In this document: one piece after another, positions 32,927-41,083 of the stretch
How the letters are laid out: each line of letters starts with the position of its first letter
Numbering within the stretch: the stretch's first letter is position 1
Origin: DASWIG01 sp965371445
GTDB taxonomy: Bacteria > Acidobacteriota > Thermoanaerobaculia > Multivoradales > J023
Assembly: GCA_965371445.1 (NCBI GenBank)
Contig: CBDUYN010000032.1
Coordinates: forward strand, 1-64,000
Length of the DNA: 64,000 bases
Reading direction: 5' to 3'
Translations under genes and position numbers: made by a program
The notes under the pieces: model-generated
The model's database searches: none
The model's input: only the letters and a program-made list of their open reading frames with translations
What the model was told of the DNA's origin: nothing

Positions 32927-34756
32927 ATGTGTGGTATCGCCGGCATCGTCGCGCCCAACGCCTCCGCGTACGAGGAGACGATCCACCGCATGACCGAGCG
33001 TCTGCGGCATCGGGGTCCCGACGGCGATGCGATTCACGTCTTCCCTTCCTGCGCGCTGGGGCACACCCGCCTCGCCGTCATCGACCTGGAAGGAGGACGC
33101 CAGCCCATGCTCTCGGGCGACGCTACGACGGGCGTCGTCTTCAACGGCGAGATCTACGGTTACCAGGACATCCGTGCCTCCCATGCCGACTACCCCTTCC
33201 GCACGACCTCCGACACCGAGGTCTTACTGGCACTCTACGAGCGCCACCGGGAGGGGCTCCTGGAGCACTTGCCGGGGATGTTCTCCTTCGCCGTCTGGGA
33301 CGAGCCGCGCCGCACCCTCCTCTGCGCGCGTGACCGCTTTGGAGAAAAGCCCTTCTACTATGCCAGGGGGGCGGCTGGGGAGCTCGTCTTCGCCTCGGAA
33401 TTGAAGGCGGTCGTCGCCTCGGATCTCCTCGAGCCCGTGCTCTCGACGACGAGCCTCGTCCACTACCTGCGCCACTACTACGTCCATCCCCACCGGACGA
33501 TTTACGACAACGTCCAGGCGCTTCCCCCGGCCCACGCGTTGCTCTGGCGCGACGGCGAGCTACGGACCTGGCGCTACTGGGAGCTCGACGCGACGGACGA
33601 GAGCCTGGAGCTCGGCGAGGCGGTCGAGCGCTTTCGGGAGCTCCTGGAGCAAGCCGTGCGGCGACAGCTCGTGGCCGACGTGCCGGTGGGCGCTTTTTTG
33701 AGCGGTGGCCTCGACTCGTCGACGATCGTCGCCGCGGCCCGCGACCAGGGGCGGGGCCTGCGCACTTTCAGCTTTGGTTTCGACACCGAGAGGTTTGACG
33801 AGCGGCCCTATGCACGGGCCGCGGCCGCGCGTTATCAGACGGATCACCGCGAGATAACGACCGGAGACGCGGACCTCGTCGAACTGACGTGCCGGATGCC
33901 CGAGATCTACGACGAGCCCTTCGCGGATTCCTCGAGCATGCCGACCTATCTGATCTGCGCCGCGGCCCGCCGCGAGCTCAAGGTGGTCCTGACGGGCGAC
34001 GGCGGTGACGAGCTTCTTGCGGGTTATTCCCGATACGGCCGGCTGCTCGAGATGGAAGGGACACCAGGTGCCGGCCTCTGGCCGCCGCTTTTCAAACGGA
34101 TCACCCAGCGTCTGCTCGGCCGGTTTGGTCTGGGACGGCTGGCGGACGCCTTGCCGCCGTCCGACGGCGCTCTTCTCCGCCGGCGTTACGGCCGGCTGTC
34201 CCGCGCCAACGAGGGGCTTTTGACCTTCTTTTCCGACGAGCTCATCGAGCGCCTGTGGCTCGGGGAGCCCTTCCCGCCGGTCGAGACGAACGGCTACGAC
34301 ACCGTCGACGGAGCCCTGAGGCGCGACCTCTCGCACTATCTGCCGGGCGACCTCCTGACCAAAACAGACCGCGCGTCAATGGCGCATGGCCTGGAGCTCC
34401 GGGCACCCTTTCTCGACGTGGACCTGGCCTCTTTCTGCATCTCGCTGCCCCAGCGTCTCAAAATCCGCCCCGGAACGACCAAGCTGATCCTGCGCGAGGC
34501 TTACGCCGAGAGCTGGCCGCCGGAGCTGCGGCGGCGTGGCAAACAGGGCTTTCACGCCCCCAGGAACGACTGGCTCCGACAGGATCCGTTCGACGCCCTC
34601 AAAGAGGAATACCTGAGGTCACGGAACCGAAAGATCTACGACCTCTTCTCCTATCCCGAGATCCAGCCGCTCGTCGAGCGCAACAACCACAGGACGTGGA
34701 GCCTGCTCATCCTCTCGCTGTGGATGGAGTCCCATCGTTTCCTCTACCCCTCCTGA
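32927..34756 (+). CDS. asnB: Glutamine-hydrolysing asparagine synthase-like amidotransferase
   Basis: This 609-residue protein has an N-terminal Ntn glutaminase domain, with the nucleophile Cys2 in MCGIAGI, RHRGPDG, VFNGEIY and DRFGEKPFYY. The synthetase domain has a PP-loop (SGGLDSS) and TGDGGDELLAGYSRY. Length and order are those of AsnB. Within an exopolysaccharide island such enzymes often amidate uronic acids rather than make free asparagine, so the physiological acceptor is uncertain. AGGAG lies ten bases before the ATG. Confidence 0.9.
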   Translation: MCGIAGIVAPNASAYEETIHRMTERLRHRGPDGDAIHVFPSCALGHTRLAVIDLEGGRQPMLSGDATTGVVFNGEIYGYQDIRASHADYPFRTTSDTEVLLALYERHREGLLEHLPGMFSFAVWDEPRRTLLCARDRFGEKPFYYARGAAGELVFASELKAVVASDLLEPVLSTTSLVHYLRHYYVHPHRTIYDNVQALPPAHALLWRDGELRTWRYWELDATDESLELGEAVERFRELLEQAVRRQLVADVPVGAFLSGGLDSSTIVAAARDQGRGLRTFSFGFDTERFDERPYARAAAARYQTDHREITTGDADLVELTCRMPEIYDEPFADSSSMPTYLICAAARRELKVVLTGDGGDELLAGYSRYGRLLEMEGTPGAGLWPPLFKRITQRLLGRFGLGRLADALPPSDGALLRRRYGRLSRANEGLLTFFSDELIERLWLGEPFPPVETNGYDTVDGALRRDLSHYLPGDLLTKTDRASMAHGLELRAPFLDVDLASFCISLPQRLKIRPGTTKLILREAYAESWPPELRRRGKQGFHAPRNDWLRQDPFDALKEEYLRSRNRKIYDLFSYPEIQPLVERNNHRTWSLLILSLWMESHRFLYPS

Positions 34757-34774
34757 ACGTGGAGCAAGACGAAG

Positions 34775-36043
34775 TCATGGCGAGCGCTCTTCTCCCCGGA
34801 CCTGCCAGTCGAGGAGGGTGCTGAACTGGCCGGGGCGGCCGTTGCCCGTGAGCGTCCGATGGTCCTCGAGGCGGAAACGGCCGACGACCCCGGGCGAGAC
34901 GACCGAGAAACCGGCGGCGGACGTGAACCGCAACGCGGCGTGGTACTCCCCCGGCGCCAGGGAGCGGGCCGGCAGGGTGATGGTGACCTTCGCCTCGCCC
35001 AGCGGCAGGACGTTGAGCTGGTTGGGCGGGTGGTCGCGGCTTTCGGAGAAGAGGACCGTCATGCCGTCGGCCCCGGTGATCTCGAGATAGCCGACGAGGT
35101 CGGTCACCGGTCGCTCGAGCCGGCAGAGAAGCTCGAGCACGATCGGCTGGTCGCAATCGTGGCTCTCACCGACGGCGCCCTCGGCGTCGAGGATCCGCAC
35201 CTCGAGGACCTGGAAGTCCTGTCCCGCCTTGGCCGGAAAGCTCATCCGGGCGGTACCGCCCGCGGACTCGAAGGAGTGGAGGTACTCGCGGATCACCGCC
35301 GCCGACGGACCGTAGCGTTCGACGCGGCCGTGGTCGATCCACAAGCATTGGGGGCAGAGCTCCCGGACGACGGCCATGTTGTGGCTGACGAAGAGAACGG
35401 TCCGTCCGCCCTTCGTCACCTCGCCCATCTTGCCGACGCACTTCTTGCGAAACTCGGCGTCGCCCACCGCCAGCACCTCGTCGATCAGCAGGATCTCCGG
35501 CTCGAGATGGGCCGCGACGGCGAAGGCGAGGCGCATGTACATGCCCGAGGAGTAGCGCTTGACCGGCGTGTCCATGAACGCTTCGAGTCCCGAAAAAGCG
35601 ACGATCTCGTCGAAGCGGGCGTCGATCTCGCGGCGCCGCATGCCGAGGATGGCGCCGTTCAGGTAGACGTTGTCGCGTCCCGAGAGCTCGCGGTGAAAAC
35701 CCGTGCCCACCTCCAGCAGGCTCGACACGCGGCCGTGGAGAAAGGCTCGTCCCTCGGTGGGCTCGGTGATTCGCGACAGGATCTTCAGGAGCGTCGACTT
35801 ACCCGCCCCGTTAGGACCGACGAGGCCCACGGCTTCGCCTTCGCCGACCTCGAAGGAGACGTCCCGCAGAGCCCACAGGACCTCCTCTTCGGACGGCGGC
35901 CGGAGCGTGGTGCGGAGGTAGTCGAAAGGCGAGCTCACCGCCCGTTGCAGGGCCTCGCGCAGCGTCCCGGCACGGTGCTCGCGGGCGCCGATGCGGTAGC
36001 GCTTCGACAGGCCCTCGACGCGGATCGCTGCTCGGCCCGCCAT
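34775..36043 (-). CDS. wzt: Polysaccharide ABC exporter ATPase with Wzt-type C-terminal domain
   Basis: In this 422-residue protein residues 1-245 are an ABC ATPase (Walker A GPNGAGKST, signature YSSGMYMRLAFA, Walker B ILLIDEVLAVGD, switch His in VSHNM). This is the sub-type used for O-antigen, capsule and teichoic acid export. Residues about 260-422 form a beta-sandwich like the Wzt C-terminal glycan-binding domain, which reads the chain-end modification of the polymer. The ATG overlaps the permease stop (TGATG). The cluster's methyltransferases could supply the end cap recognised by this domain. Confidence 0.9.
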   Translation of the reverse strand: MAGRAAIRVEGLSKRYRIGAREHRAGTLREALQRAVSSPFDYLRTTLRPPSEEEVLWALRDVSFEVGEGEAVGLVGPNGAGKSTLLKILSRITEPTEGRAFLHGRVSSLLEVGTGFHRELSGRDNVYLNGAILGMRRREIDARFDEIVAFSGLEAFMDTPVKRYSSGMYMRLAFAVAAHLEPEILLIDEVLAVGDAEFRKKCVGKMGEVTKGGRTVLFVSHNMAVVRELCPQCLWIDHGRVERYGPSAAVIREYLHSFESAGGTARMSFPAKAGQDFQVLEVRILDAEGAVGESHDCDQPIVLELLCRLERPVTDLVGYLEITGADGMTVLFSESRDHPPNQLNVLPLGEAKVTITLPARSLAPGEYHAALRFTSAAGFSVVSPGVVGRFRLEDHRTLTGNGRPGQFSTLLDWQVRGEERSP

Positions 36044-36885
36044 CACAGGAGGTCCACGACGTTTCTTTCCAGGCGGCGGAAGACGAACGCTCCGGCGACG
36101 AGGAGGACGGCGACCCCCGTCACCGGCACCAGCAGGAACGGCTCGGGCGGCGTCCCCTTGCCAAGGAGCGCCCAGCGGAAGCCCTCGACCACCCAGAACA
36201 TCGGGTTGAGCCGATAGAGGGTCTGCCAGCGCTCCGGCACCAGGGTGGCGCTGTAGGCCACGGGGGTGGCGTACATCGCCAGCTGCAGACCGTAGTTGAT
36301 GACGAATTGGAGGTCCCGGAAGCGGACCGCCAGCGCCGCCGACCACAGGCCGATGGCGAGGGCCGTCGCCATCGCGAAGAAGACGTAGAGCGGCAGGATA
36401 AGCATCCGCGGTGAGAGCGGCACGCCGTAGGCGACGAGCATCCCCAGAAGGACGACGAAGGTGACGGCGAGGTCCACCAGGCTCGACAGCACTGCCGAGA
36501 TCGGCACCACGAGGCGCGGGAAGTAGACCTTGGAGATCACCGCCATCTTGCTCACCAGGCTGCTCGCCGAGCCGGCCGCGGCGGCCGAGAAGTAGGTCCA
36601 GGGCAGGATCGCGGTGTAGGTAAAAAGCGGGTAGGGCACGCCCTCGGAGTCGAGCTTCGCCAGGCCGCCGAAGATCAGGGTGAACACCACCATGTCCAGA
36701 AGCGGCTTGATCACCACCCACAGAGGGCCCAGGGCCATCTGGCGGTAGCGGCCCTTGATCTCGCGCGAGGTCCAGAACCACAGCAGCTCGCGGTAGCGCC
36801 AGACCTCCTCGAGGCCGAGGCGTCCCCAGCCGCGGGTACGCTGGACGACGAGGACCGGGACGACGGGGGAGGTCTCGGCGCTCAT
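36043..36885 (-). CDS. wzm: Polysaccharide ABC exporter permease
   Basis: This 280-residue ABC-2 membrane protein has six predicted helices. The hallmark ELLWFWTSREIKGRYRQ amphipathic N-terminal helix and PLWVVIKPLLDMVVF segment are typical of Wzm/TagG-type exporters, and the late loop LNPMFWVVEGFRWALLG is diagnostic. It pairs with the overlapping wzt gene. The ATG at 36885 is chosen because the family begins near here. Its 5' end faces the CMP-nonulosonate synthetase gene 55 bases away, so a shared control region is likely. Confidence 0.9.
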   Translation of the reverse strand: MSAETSPVVPVLVVQRTRGWGRLGLEEVWRYRELLWFWTSREIKGRYRQMALGPLWVVIKPLLDMVVFTLIFGGLAKLDSEGVPYPLFTYTAILPWTYFSAAAAGSASSLVSKMAVISKVYFPRLVVPISAVLSSLVDLAVTFVVLLGMLVAYGVPLSPRMLILPLYVFFAMATALAIGLWSAALAVRFRDLQFVINYGLQLAMYATPVAYSATLVPERWQTLYRLNPMFWVVEGFRWALLGKGTPPEPFLLVPVTGVAVLLVAGAFVFRRLERNVVDLL

Positions 36886-36940
36886 CTGGGACAATCTAGC
36901 ACGGCCGGCCAGGGCTCGGCGAGGTATGCTTCGCCTCGGT

Positions 36941-38098
36941 ATGAAAACTCTCGCCATCGTTCCGGCCCGCGGCGGCTCGAAAGGCATTCCGCGAAAGAAC
37001 CTCGCTCTTTACTCCGGCCGACCCCTCCTGCTCCACACCCTGGAGGCGGCCCTTCGTGCCCCGTCGGTTGACCGCGTCGTCGTCTCGACCGACGACGACG
37101 AGATCGCCCGGACGGCAGGCGAGGCGGGGGCCGAGGTCGTCGAGCGTCCGGCGGAGCTGGCCGGCGACGAGGCGTCCTCGGAGTCGGCGCTCTTGCATGT
37201 GCTCGACACGCTGCGCGATCGAGAAGGCTACGAGCCGGACCGCGTCGTCTTCCTCCAGGCGACCTCGCCGCTGCGCCGCGGCGACGACGTCGACCATGCC
37301 GTCGAGCGCTTCGAGCGTACCGGCGCCGACTCGCTCTTCTCCGCCTGCCGAATCCACGGCTTCGTCTGGCGTCGCCGGGGCGAGGAGCTGAAGGCTCTGA
37401 CCTACGACCCGGACCACCGCGAACGCCGCCAGGAGATCGGCGAGGACTACCTTGAGAACGGTTCGATCTACGTGATGAAGCCCTGGGTCCTGCGCGAGCT
37501 CGGCAACCGGCTGGGCGGCAAGGTCGAGGTCTACGAGATGGACCCCCTCGACTCCTTCCAGGTCGACGAGCCCGGCGACCTCGCCCTCCTGGATCGCCTT
37601 GCCACCGTCCCCGCGGCACGGCGCGACGCGCCCGATCTGCGCGGTGTCCGGCTCCTCGTGCTCGACTTCGACGGCGTCTTGACCGACAACCGCGTCACCG
37701 TTCACCAGGACGGCAGCGAAGCGGTGGTCTGCGACCGCGGCGACGGCATGGGAGTCGACCGCCTGGTGGCGCGCGGCGAGGTCGAGGTCCTGGTGCTCTC
37801 GAGCGAGCCGAACCCGGTCGTCGCCGCGCGTTGCCGAAAGCTCAGGATCACCTGCCACCAGGGCTACGAGCGGAAGCTCCCGAAGCTCCGGGAGCTGGTC
37901 GAGGAGCGGGGGCTTACGGCTTCGGAAGTCACCTACGTGGGCAACGACTTGAACGACTTGGCCGTCATGGGTTGGTGCGGGGTGCCGATCGCGGTGGCCG
38001 ACGCGATCCCCGAGGTGAAGCGGGCGTCATGCTTCGTGACCCGGTGTCCCGGGGGACGCGGTGCGGTGCGCGAGGTCTGCGACCTGCTGTTGGCCTGA
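36941..38098 (+). CDS. CMP-nonulosonate cytidylyltransferase fused to HAD phosphatase (copy 2)
   Basis: This 385-residue protein is the same two-domain enzyme as 24265-25461. The cytidylyltransferase has IVPARGGSKGIPRKN, FLQATSPLRR and DPLDSFQVDEPGD. The KdsC-like HAD domain has DFDGVLTDN, LSSEPNPVV, lysine in GYERKLPKL and VGNDLNDLAVM. It is followed ten bases later by a sialic-acid-synthase-family gene, which fixes its role in a nonulosonic acid pathway. If the HAD half dephosphorylates the synthase product, the route runs through a 9-phosphate as in animals and in bacterial KDN synthesis. The start may be ATG 36926 or 36941; a TATGCT box just upstream favours 36941 with almost no leader. 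Confidence 0.9.
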   Translation: MKTLAIVPARGGSKGIPRKNLALYSGRPLLLHTLEAALRAPSVDRVVVSTDDDEIARTAGEAGAEVVERPAELAGDEASSESALLHVLDTLRDREGYEPDRVVFLQATSPLRRGDDVDHAVERFERTGADSLFSACRIHGFVWRRRGEELKALTYDPDHRERRQEIGEDYLENGSIYVMKPWVLRELGNRLGGKVEVYEMDPLDSFQVDEPGDLALLDRLATVPAARRDAPDLRGVRLLVLDFDGVLTDNRVTVHQDGSEAVVCDRGDGMGVDRLVARGEVEVLVLSSEPNPVVAARCRKLRITCHQGYERKLPKLRELVEERGLTASEVTYVGNDLNDLAVMGWCGVPIAVADAIPEVKRASCFVTRCPGGRGAVREVCDLLLA

Positions 38099-38108
38099 CG
38101 GAGGAAGA

Positions 38109-38984
38109 ATGGACAAACGCCCCCACATCACCCTCGGCGGACGCCGCGTCGGTCCTGGCGAGCCGGCCTACGTCGTCGCCGAGATCGGCATCAACCACAA
38201 CGGCGACGTCGACGTCGCCAAAAAGCTCGTCGACGCCGCCGTCGACGCCGGCTGCGCCGCCGTCAAGCTCCAGAAGAGAACGCCCGAGCTCGCGGTCCCC
38301 GCAGCGCAGCGCGACCGCCGGCGCGAGACGCCCTGGGGCGAGATGACCTACCTGGAGTACCGCCGGCGCGTCGAGCTCGGCGAAGAGGAGTACCGCGAGC
38401 TCGACCGCTACTGCCGCGAGCGCGGGATCGCCTGGTTCGCCTCCTGCTGGGACACGAAGTCGGTGGACTTCGTCGAGCGCTTCGAGCCCGTCTGCTACAA
38501 GATCGCCTCGGCGAGCTTGAACGACGACGCCCTGCTCCGGTATGTCCGGGCGCAGGGCCGTCCCGTCGTCCTCTCGACGGGGATGTCGACGATGGAGGAG
38601 ATCCGCCGCGCCGTCGCCGTGCTCGGCACGGACGAGCTGATCCTGACCCATTGCACCTCGGCTTACCCCTGCCGTCCCGAGGAGCTCAACCTGCGGATGA
38701 TCGAGACGTTGGGACGAGAGTTTCCCTGTCCGGTCGGCTATTCGGGGCACGAGGTGGGCTTGCAGACGACGGTGGCCGCCGTCGCCTTGGGCGCGTCGCT
38801 CGTCGAGCGTCACGTCACCCTCGACCGCGCCATGTGGGGAAGCGACCAGGCGGCCTCGGTCGAACCCTGGGGCCTGATGCGCCTGGTGCGAGACATCCGG
38901 GTGGTGGAGGCGGCCCTGGGCGACGGCAAAAAGCGCGTCTACGCGAGCGAGCGGCCCTTGATCGAGCGTCTGCGGCGGTTCTAG
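38109..38984 (+). CDS. neuB: Nonulosonic acid (sialate) synthase family protein, no SAF domain
   Basis: This 291-residue TIM-barrel enzyme condenses phosphoenolpyruvate with an N-acyl hexosamine or mannose (or their 6-phosphates). Family landmarks are AEIGINHNGDVDVAKKLVDAA, AVKLQKR, SCWDTKSVDF, KIASASLND, LSTGMST, LTHCTSAYP, YSGHE and VERHVTLDR. The chain ends at SERPLIERLRRF, right after the barrel. The C-terminal antifreeze-like (SAF) domain of about 60 residues that caps the partner active site in NeuB/PseI/SPS dimers is absent. A GGAGGAAG precedes the ATG. It is coupled to the CMP-nonulosonate synthetase upstream. The exact product (Neu5Ac, KDN or another) is unresolved. Confidence 0.88.
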   Translation: MDKRPHITLGGRRVGPGEPAYVVAEIGINHNGDVDVAKKLVDAAVDAGCAAVKLQKRTPELAVPAAQRDRRRETPWGEMTYLEYRRRVELGEEEYRELDRYCRERGIAWFASCWDTKSVDFVERFEPVCYKIASASLNDDALLRYVRAQGRPVVLSTGMSTMEEIRRAVAVLGTDELILTHCTSAYPCRPEELNLRMIETLGREFPCPVGYSGHEVGLQTTVAAVALGASLVERHVTLDRAMWGSDQAASVEPWGLMRLVRDIRVVEAALGDGKKRVYASERPLIERLRRF

Positions 38985-39044
38985 TGTCTCTCGACGTGGA
39001 CAACGCCGCGCGCTACCTTCGCACTACGCGATCGAGTTTGAGCG

Positions 39045-39263
39045 CTACGCAAAGATGAGGCGGCCCCTCGGCTCCGGAACGGAGCGACCCAGCTCCCGGG
39101 CTGTCTCAATCCACTCGCGGATGATGACCTGGGCGTTCGCGAGAGCCGCGGATTGACTCGGACCGTCCGCGGCACAACCTGGTAGCTCCGGGACCTCGGC
39201 GATGAAGGACTCGTCCTCGTCGCTCCAGTAGAGAATGACCTCGTAACGGTATTCAGTCTCCAT
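39045..39263 (-). CDS. hicB: HicB family antitoxin
   Basis: This 72-residue protein shows the HicB partial RNase-H-like fold: YEVILYWSDEDESFIAEVPELPGCAADG, then a helix with an AQVIIREWIETA stretch. It lacks a clear C-terminal DNA-binding domain, as in short HicB proteins. Its ATG lies inside the last codons of the overlapping upstream hicA reading frame, the usual hicAB order. The partner toxin gene is frameshifted, so the antitoxin may now be an orphan. Confidence 0.9.
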   Translation of the reverse strand: METEYRYEVILYWSDEDESFIAEVPELPGCAADGPSQSAALANAQVIIREWIETARELGRSVPEPRGRLIFA

Positions 39264-39515
39264 CTTCGAGCTCTCCGAGCTTGTGTTTCAAGATGACGTT
39301 GCGAACCTGCTTGACCTGGTATGCCTTGCCGAGGCCGCGCTTGGGTTGCAGGTTCAGAATCTCTTCAACCCCCTCTCGGGAGAAGATGTGGTGGCTGCCT
39401 CGGATTCTCTCGTTGAAGCCCAGGCGCCGGAGCAGGGAAACCAGCTGTTCAAAGGGATGCTGGCATCCGAGGTGCCCCGAAGGACCGCGTCGAGAGTCTT
39501 CTCGAATCTACCCAT
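39253..39515 (-). pseudogene. hicA: Frameshifted HicA family toxin
   Basis: From the ATG at 39515 the frame reads MGRFEKTLDAVLRGTSDASI, the start of a known HicA subgroup. Near the run AAAGGG at 39451-39456 (CCCTTT on the coding strand) the frame must move by one base. After it the protein continues FEQLVSLLRRLGFNERIRGS, then HHIFSREGVEEI and on through QVKQVRNVILKHKLGE, ending at 39253 and overlapping hicB. The catalytic histidine pair (GSHHIF) is in the second part. As written, the toxin is not made whole. One lost base in a short homopolymer explains it, either a real mutation or a sequencing error. Confidence 0.88.
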
Positions 39516-39614
39516 CCCAGGCGCCGCATTGACAGAGCGCTTCTTCGAGGATTCGCTGTGCTGAGCCCAACATGCAGCCAGCATAGCACCTCTCAAACCC
39601 AGGTGCTCGGCCGT

Positions 39615-40532
39615 TCAGCCTTCGACCTGAGGTGCAGCGGTCACCGGCCATCGCGCCGCGGTCAAAGTACCGCCCAGGATGAGAAGCGACCCGCCGACGG
39701 TCCAGACGTCGGGGACCTCGCTCAGGAAGACGAAACCGAAGACGATGGCGAAGAGGATCTGCAGATAGAGAATGACGCTCGTCGCGGCGGCGGAGACGTG
39801 CCGCATACCCCGCGTCAGGTAGACCTGTCCTCCCTGGGCTCCGAGGCTGACGCCGAGGAGCAGGAGCCAGTCCCAGGCGCTGGGCCACACCCATCCCGGA
39901 GCGACGGCGAGGAACGTCGCCGGCACGGCCACCAGCGGAAAGTAAAAGATGATGACGAGCTCGTGCTCGACGGGAGCGAGGCGGCGCACCAGGACGTGGG
40001 CGGCCGACATCAGGACGGCCCCCATGACGGCAACGGTCATGACGAACGTCGAGAGCCCGGCGTTGGCGCCGCCGAAGAGGCTGGCCGGACGGGCGATCAG
40101 GAGCACTCCCGTCAGACCCAGGACGATCGCGATGACGAGGCGCGGCGTCGTCCGTTCCTTGAGGTAGAGGGCGGCGAGGGGGGCGGTGAAGATCGGGCTC
40201 GAGAACTGGATGACCATCGCCTCGGCGAGGGGCAGGTGGGTCACCGAGTAGAAAAAGCAGGTCAGGGCGGCGGCCCCGAAGACTCCGCGCAGCAACAAGA
40301 GGCGCTTGTGCGGGCCACCCCACCACGCGACGCCGGCACGGCGCAGCAGGATCCAGGTGAAAACGAGCGTCATCAACGAACGGACGAAGACGATCTCGAG
40401 ACTCGGCAGCCGGGCTCCGGCAAGCCGGGCGAGAAGAGCCATGACGCTGAAGCTGAAGGCCGCGACGACCAGGGCGGAGGCGCCGACGGGCGTCCGTGTG
40501 GGTGGTGGCTCGGCGGACATCGACGCGAGCAT
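39615..40532 (-). CDS. EamA/DMT-family transporter
   Basis: This 305-residue protein has ten transmembrane helices arranged as two EamA repeats. The family segments are FVRSLMTLVFTW, RLLLLRGVFGAAAL and PLAEAMVIQFSSPIFTAPLAAL in the first half. In the second half are GAQGGQVYLTRGMRHVSAA and LYLQILFAIVFGFVFLSE. DMT proteins export or exchange metabolites and amino acids; substrate unknown. The internal ATG at 40520 (MSAEPPP) lies only a few bases after a TATGCT box and is probably the real start, making the message leaderless or nearly so. Confidence 0.88.
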   Translation of the reverse strand: MLASMSAEPPPTRTPVGASALVVAAFSFSVMALLARLAGARLPSLEIVFVRSLMTLVFTWILLRRAGVAWWGGPHKRLLLLRGVFGAAALTCFFYSVTHLPLAEAMVIQFSSPIFTAPLAALYLKERTTPRLVIAIVLGLTGVLLIARPASLFGGANAGLSTFVMTVAVMGAVLMSAAHVLVRRLAPVEHELVIIFYFPLVAVPATFLAVAPGWVWPSAWDWLLLLGVSLGAQGGQVYLTRGMRHVSAAATSVILYLQILFAIVFGFVFLSEVPDVWTVGGSLLILGGTLTAARWPVTAAPQVEG

Positions 40533-40562
40533 AGCGCGTGGGGCCGGGACCGAATATCGAAG

Positions 40563-40795
40563 AACGCGTGCGCCAAGCTGGTGGAGGCGTCCTGGGATCT
40601 CCAGGACGCGTGCGCCAAGCTGGTTAAGCCGTCCTGGGATCTCCAGAACGCGTGCCCCAGACTGGTGGAGGCGTCCTGGGATCTCCAGGACGCGTGCGCC
40701 AAGCTGGTTAAGCTGTCCTGGGATCTCCAGAACGCGTGCACCAAGCTGGTTAAGCGTCCTGGGTTTTCCAGGATGCGTGCGCCAAACCGGTGGAG
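40563..40795. repeat. 42-bp tandem repeat, about 5.5 units
   Basis: Units lie at 40563-40604, 40605-40646, 40647-40688, 40689-40730 and 40731-40771 (the last is 41 bp), with a degraded partial unit after. Odd units start AACGCG, even units GACGCG, and units 1-2 resemble units 3-4, so an 84-bp dimer was duplicated. Every unit contains CGTGCGCCAAGCTGGT or a variant and ends in GGATCTCCAG. The period is a multiple of three and both strands stay open, but no start signal or family supports a protein. Confidence 0.92.
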
Positions 40796-40861
40796 TCGCG
40801 CCGAGCCCACCTTGTCGCGGGACGAGCTGGAACGTAGGCTTGAGGGTCGGGACTGATCTCC

Positions 40862-41083
40862 GGAGCCCGGGCGTGGAAAGGCGAAGGCTCCTGGGAAGTC
40901 GCCTAGGCGGAGAGCCTCTGGGGCGTCGTCCTGATGAGGAAGGGCCGCTACGAGGAGGCCGAGCCGTTTCTGATCGACGGTTACCGGACCCTTCGGGACG
41001 AGCGGGGTGCGGAGGCGACCTATACGCGTAACGCCTGTCGACGTCTCGTCGAGCTCTACGCCCTCTGGGGACGGCCGCCTCCA
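40862..41083 (+). pseudogene. Remnant of a TPR protein (kinase-TPR type C-terminus)
   Basis: The frame reads WKGEGSWEVA, then a TAG at 40904-40906, then AESLWGVVLMRKGRYEEAEP and on to TRNACRRLVELYALWGRP. This is the C-terminal TPR pattern (RYEEAEPLL, then RLVELYxAWGRP) of bacterial kinase-TPR proteins. The TAG sits where a Gln (CAG) would fit. No upstream gene body exists, so it is a decayed C-terminal fragment left next to the tandem repeats. Confidence 0.7.

Noticed and set aside
40563..40795. CRISPR array
   Set aside because: Units are directly adjacent with no unique spacers, and no cas genes are present.
39558..40856. Plus-strand 432-codon frame running through the DMT gene and the 42-bp repeats
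   Set aside because: The DMT transporter on the other strand is certain, and the frame's composition before the repeats is that of an antisense shadow.
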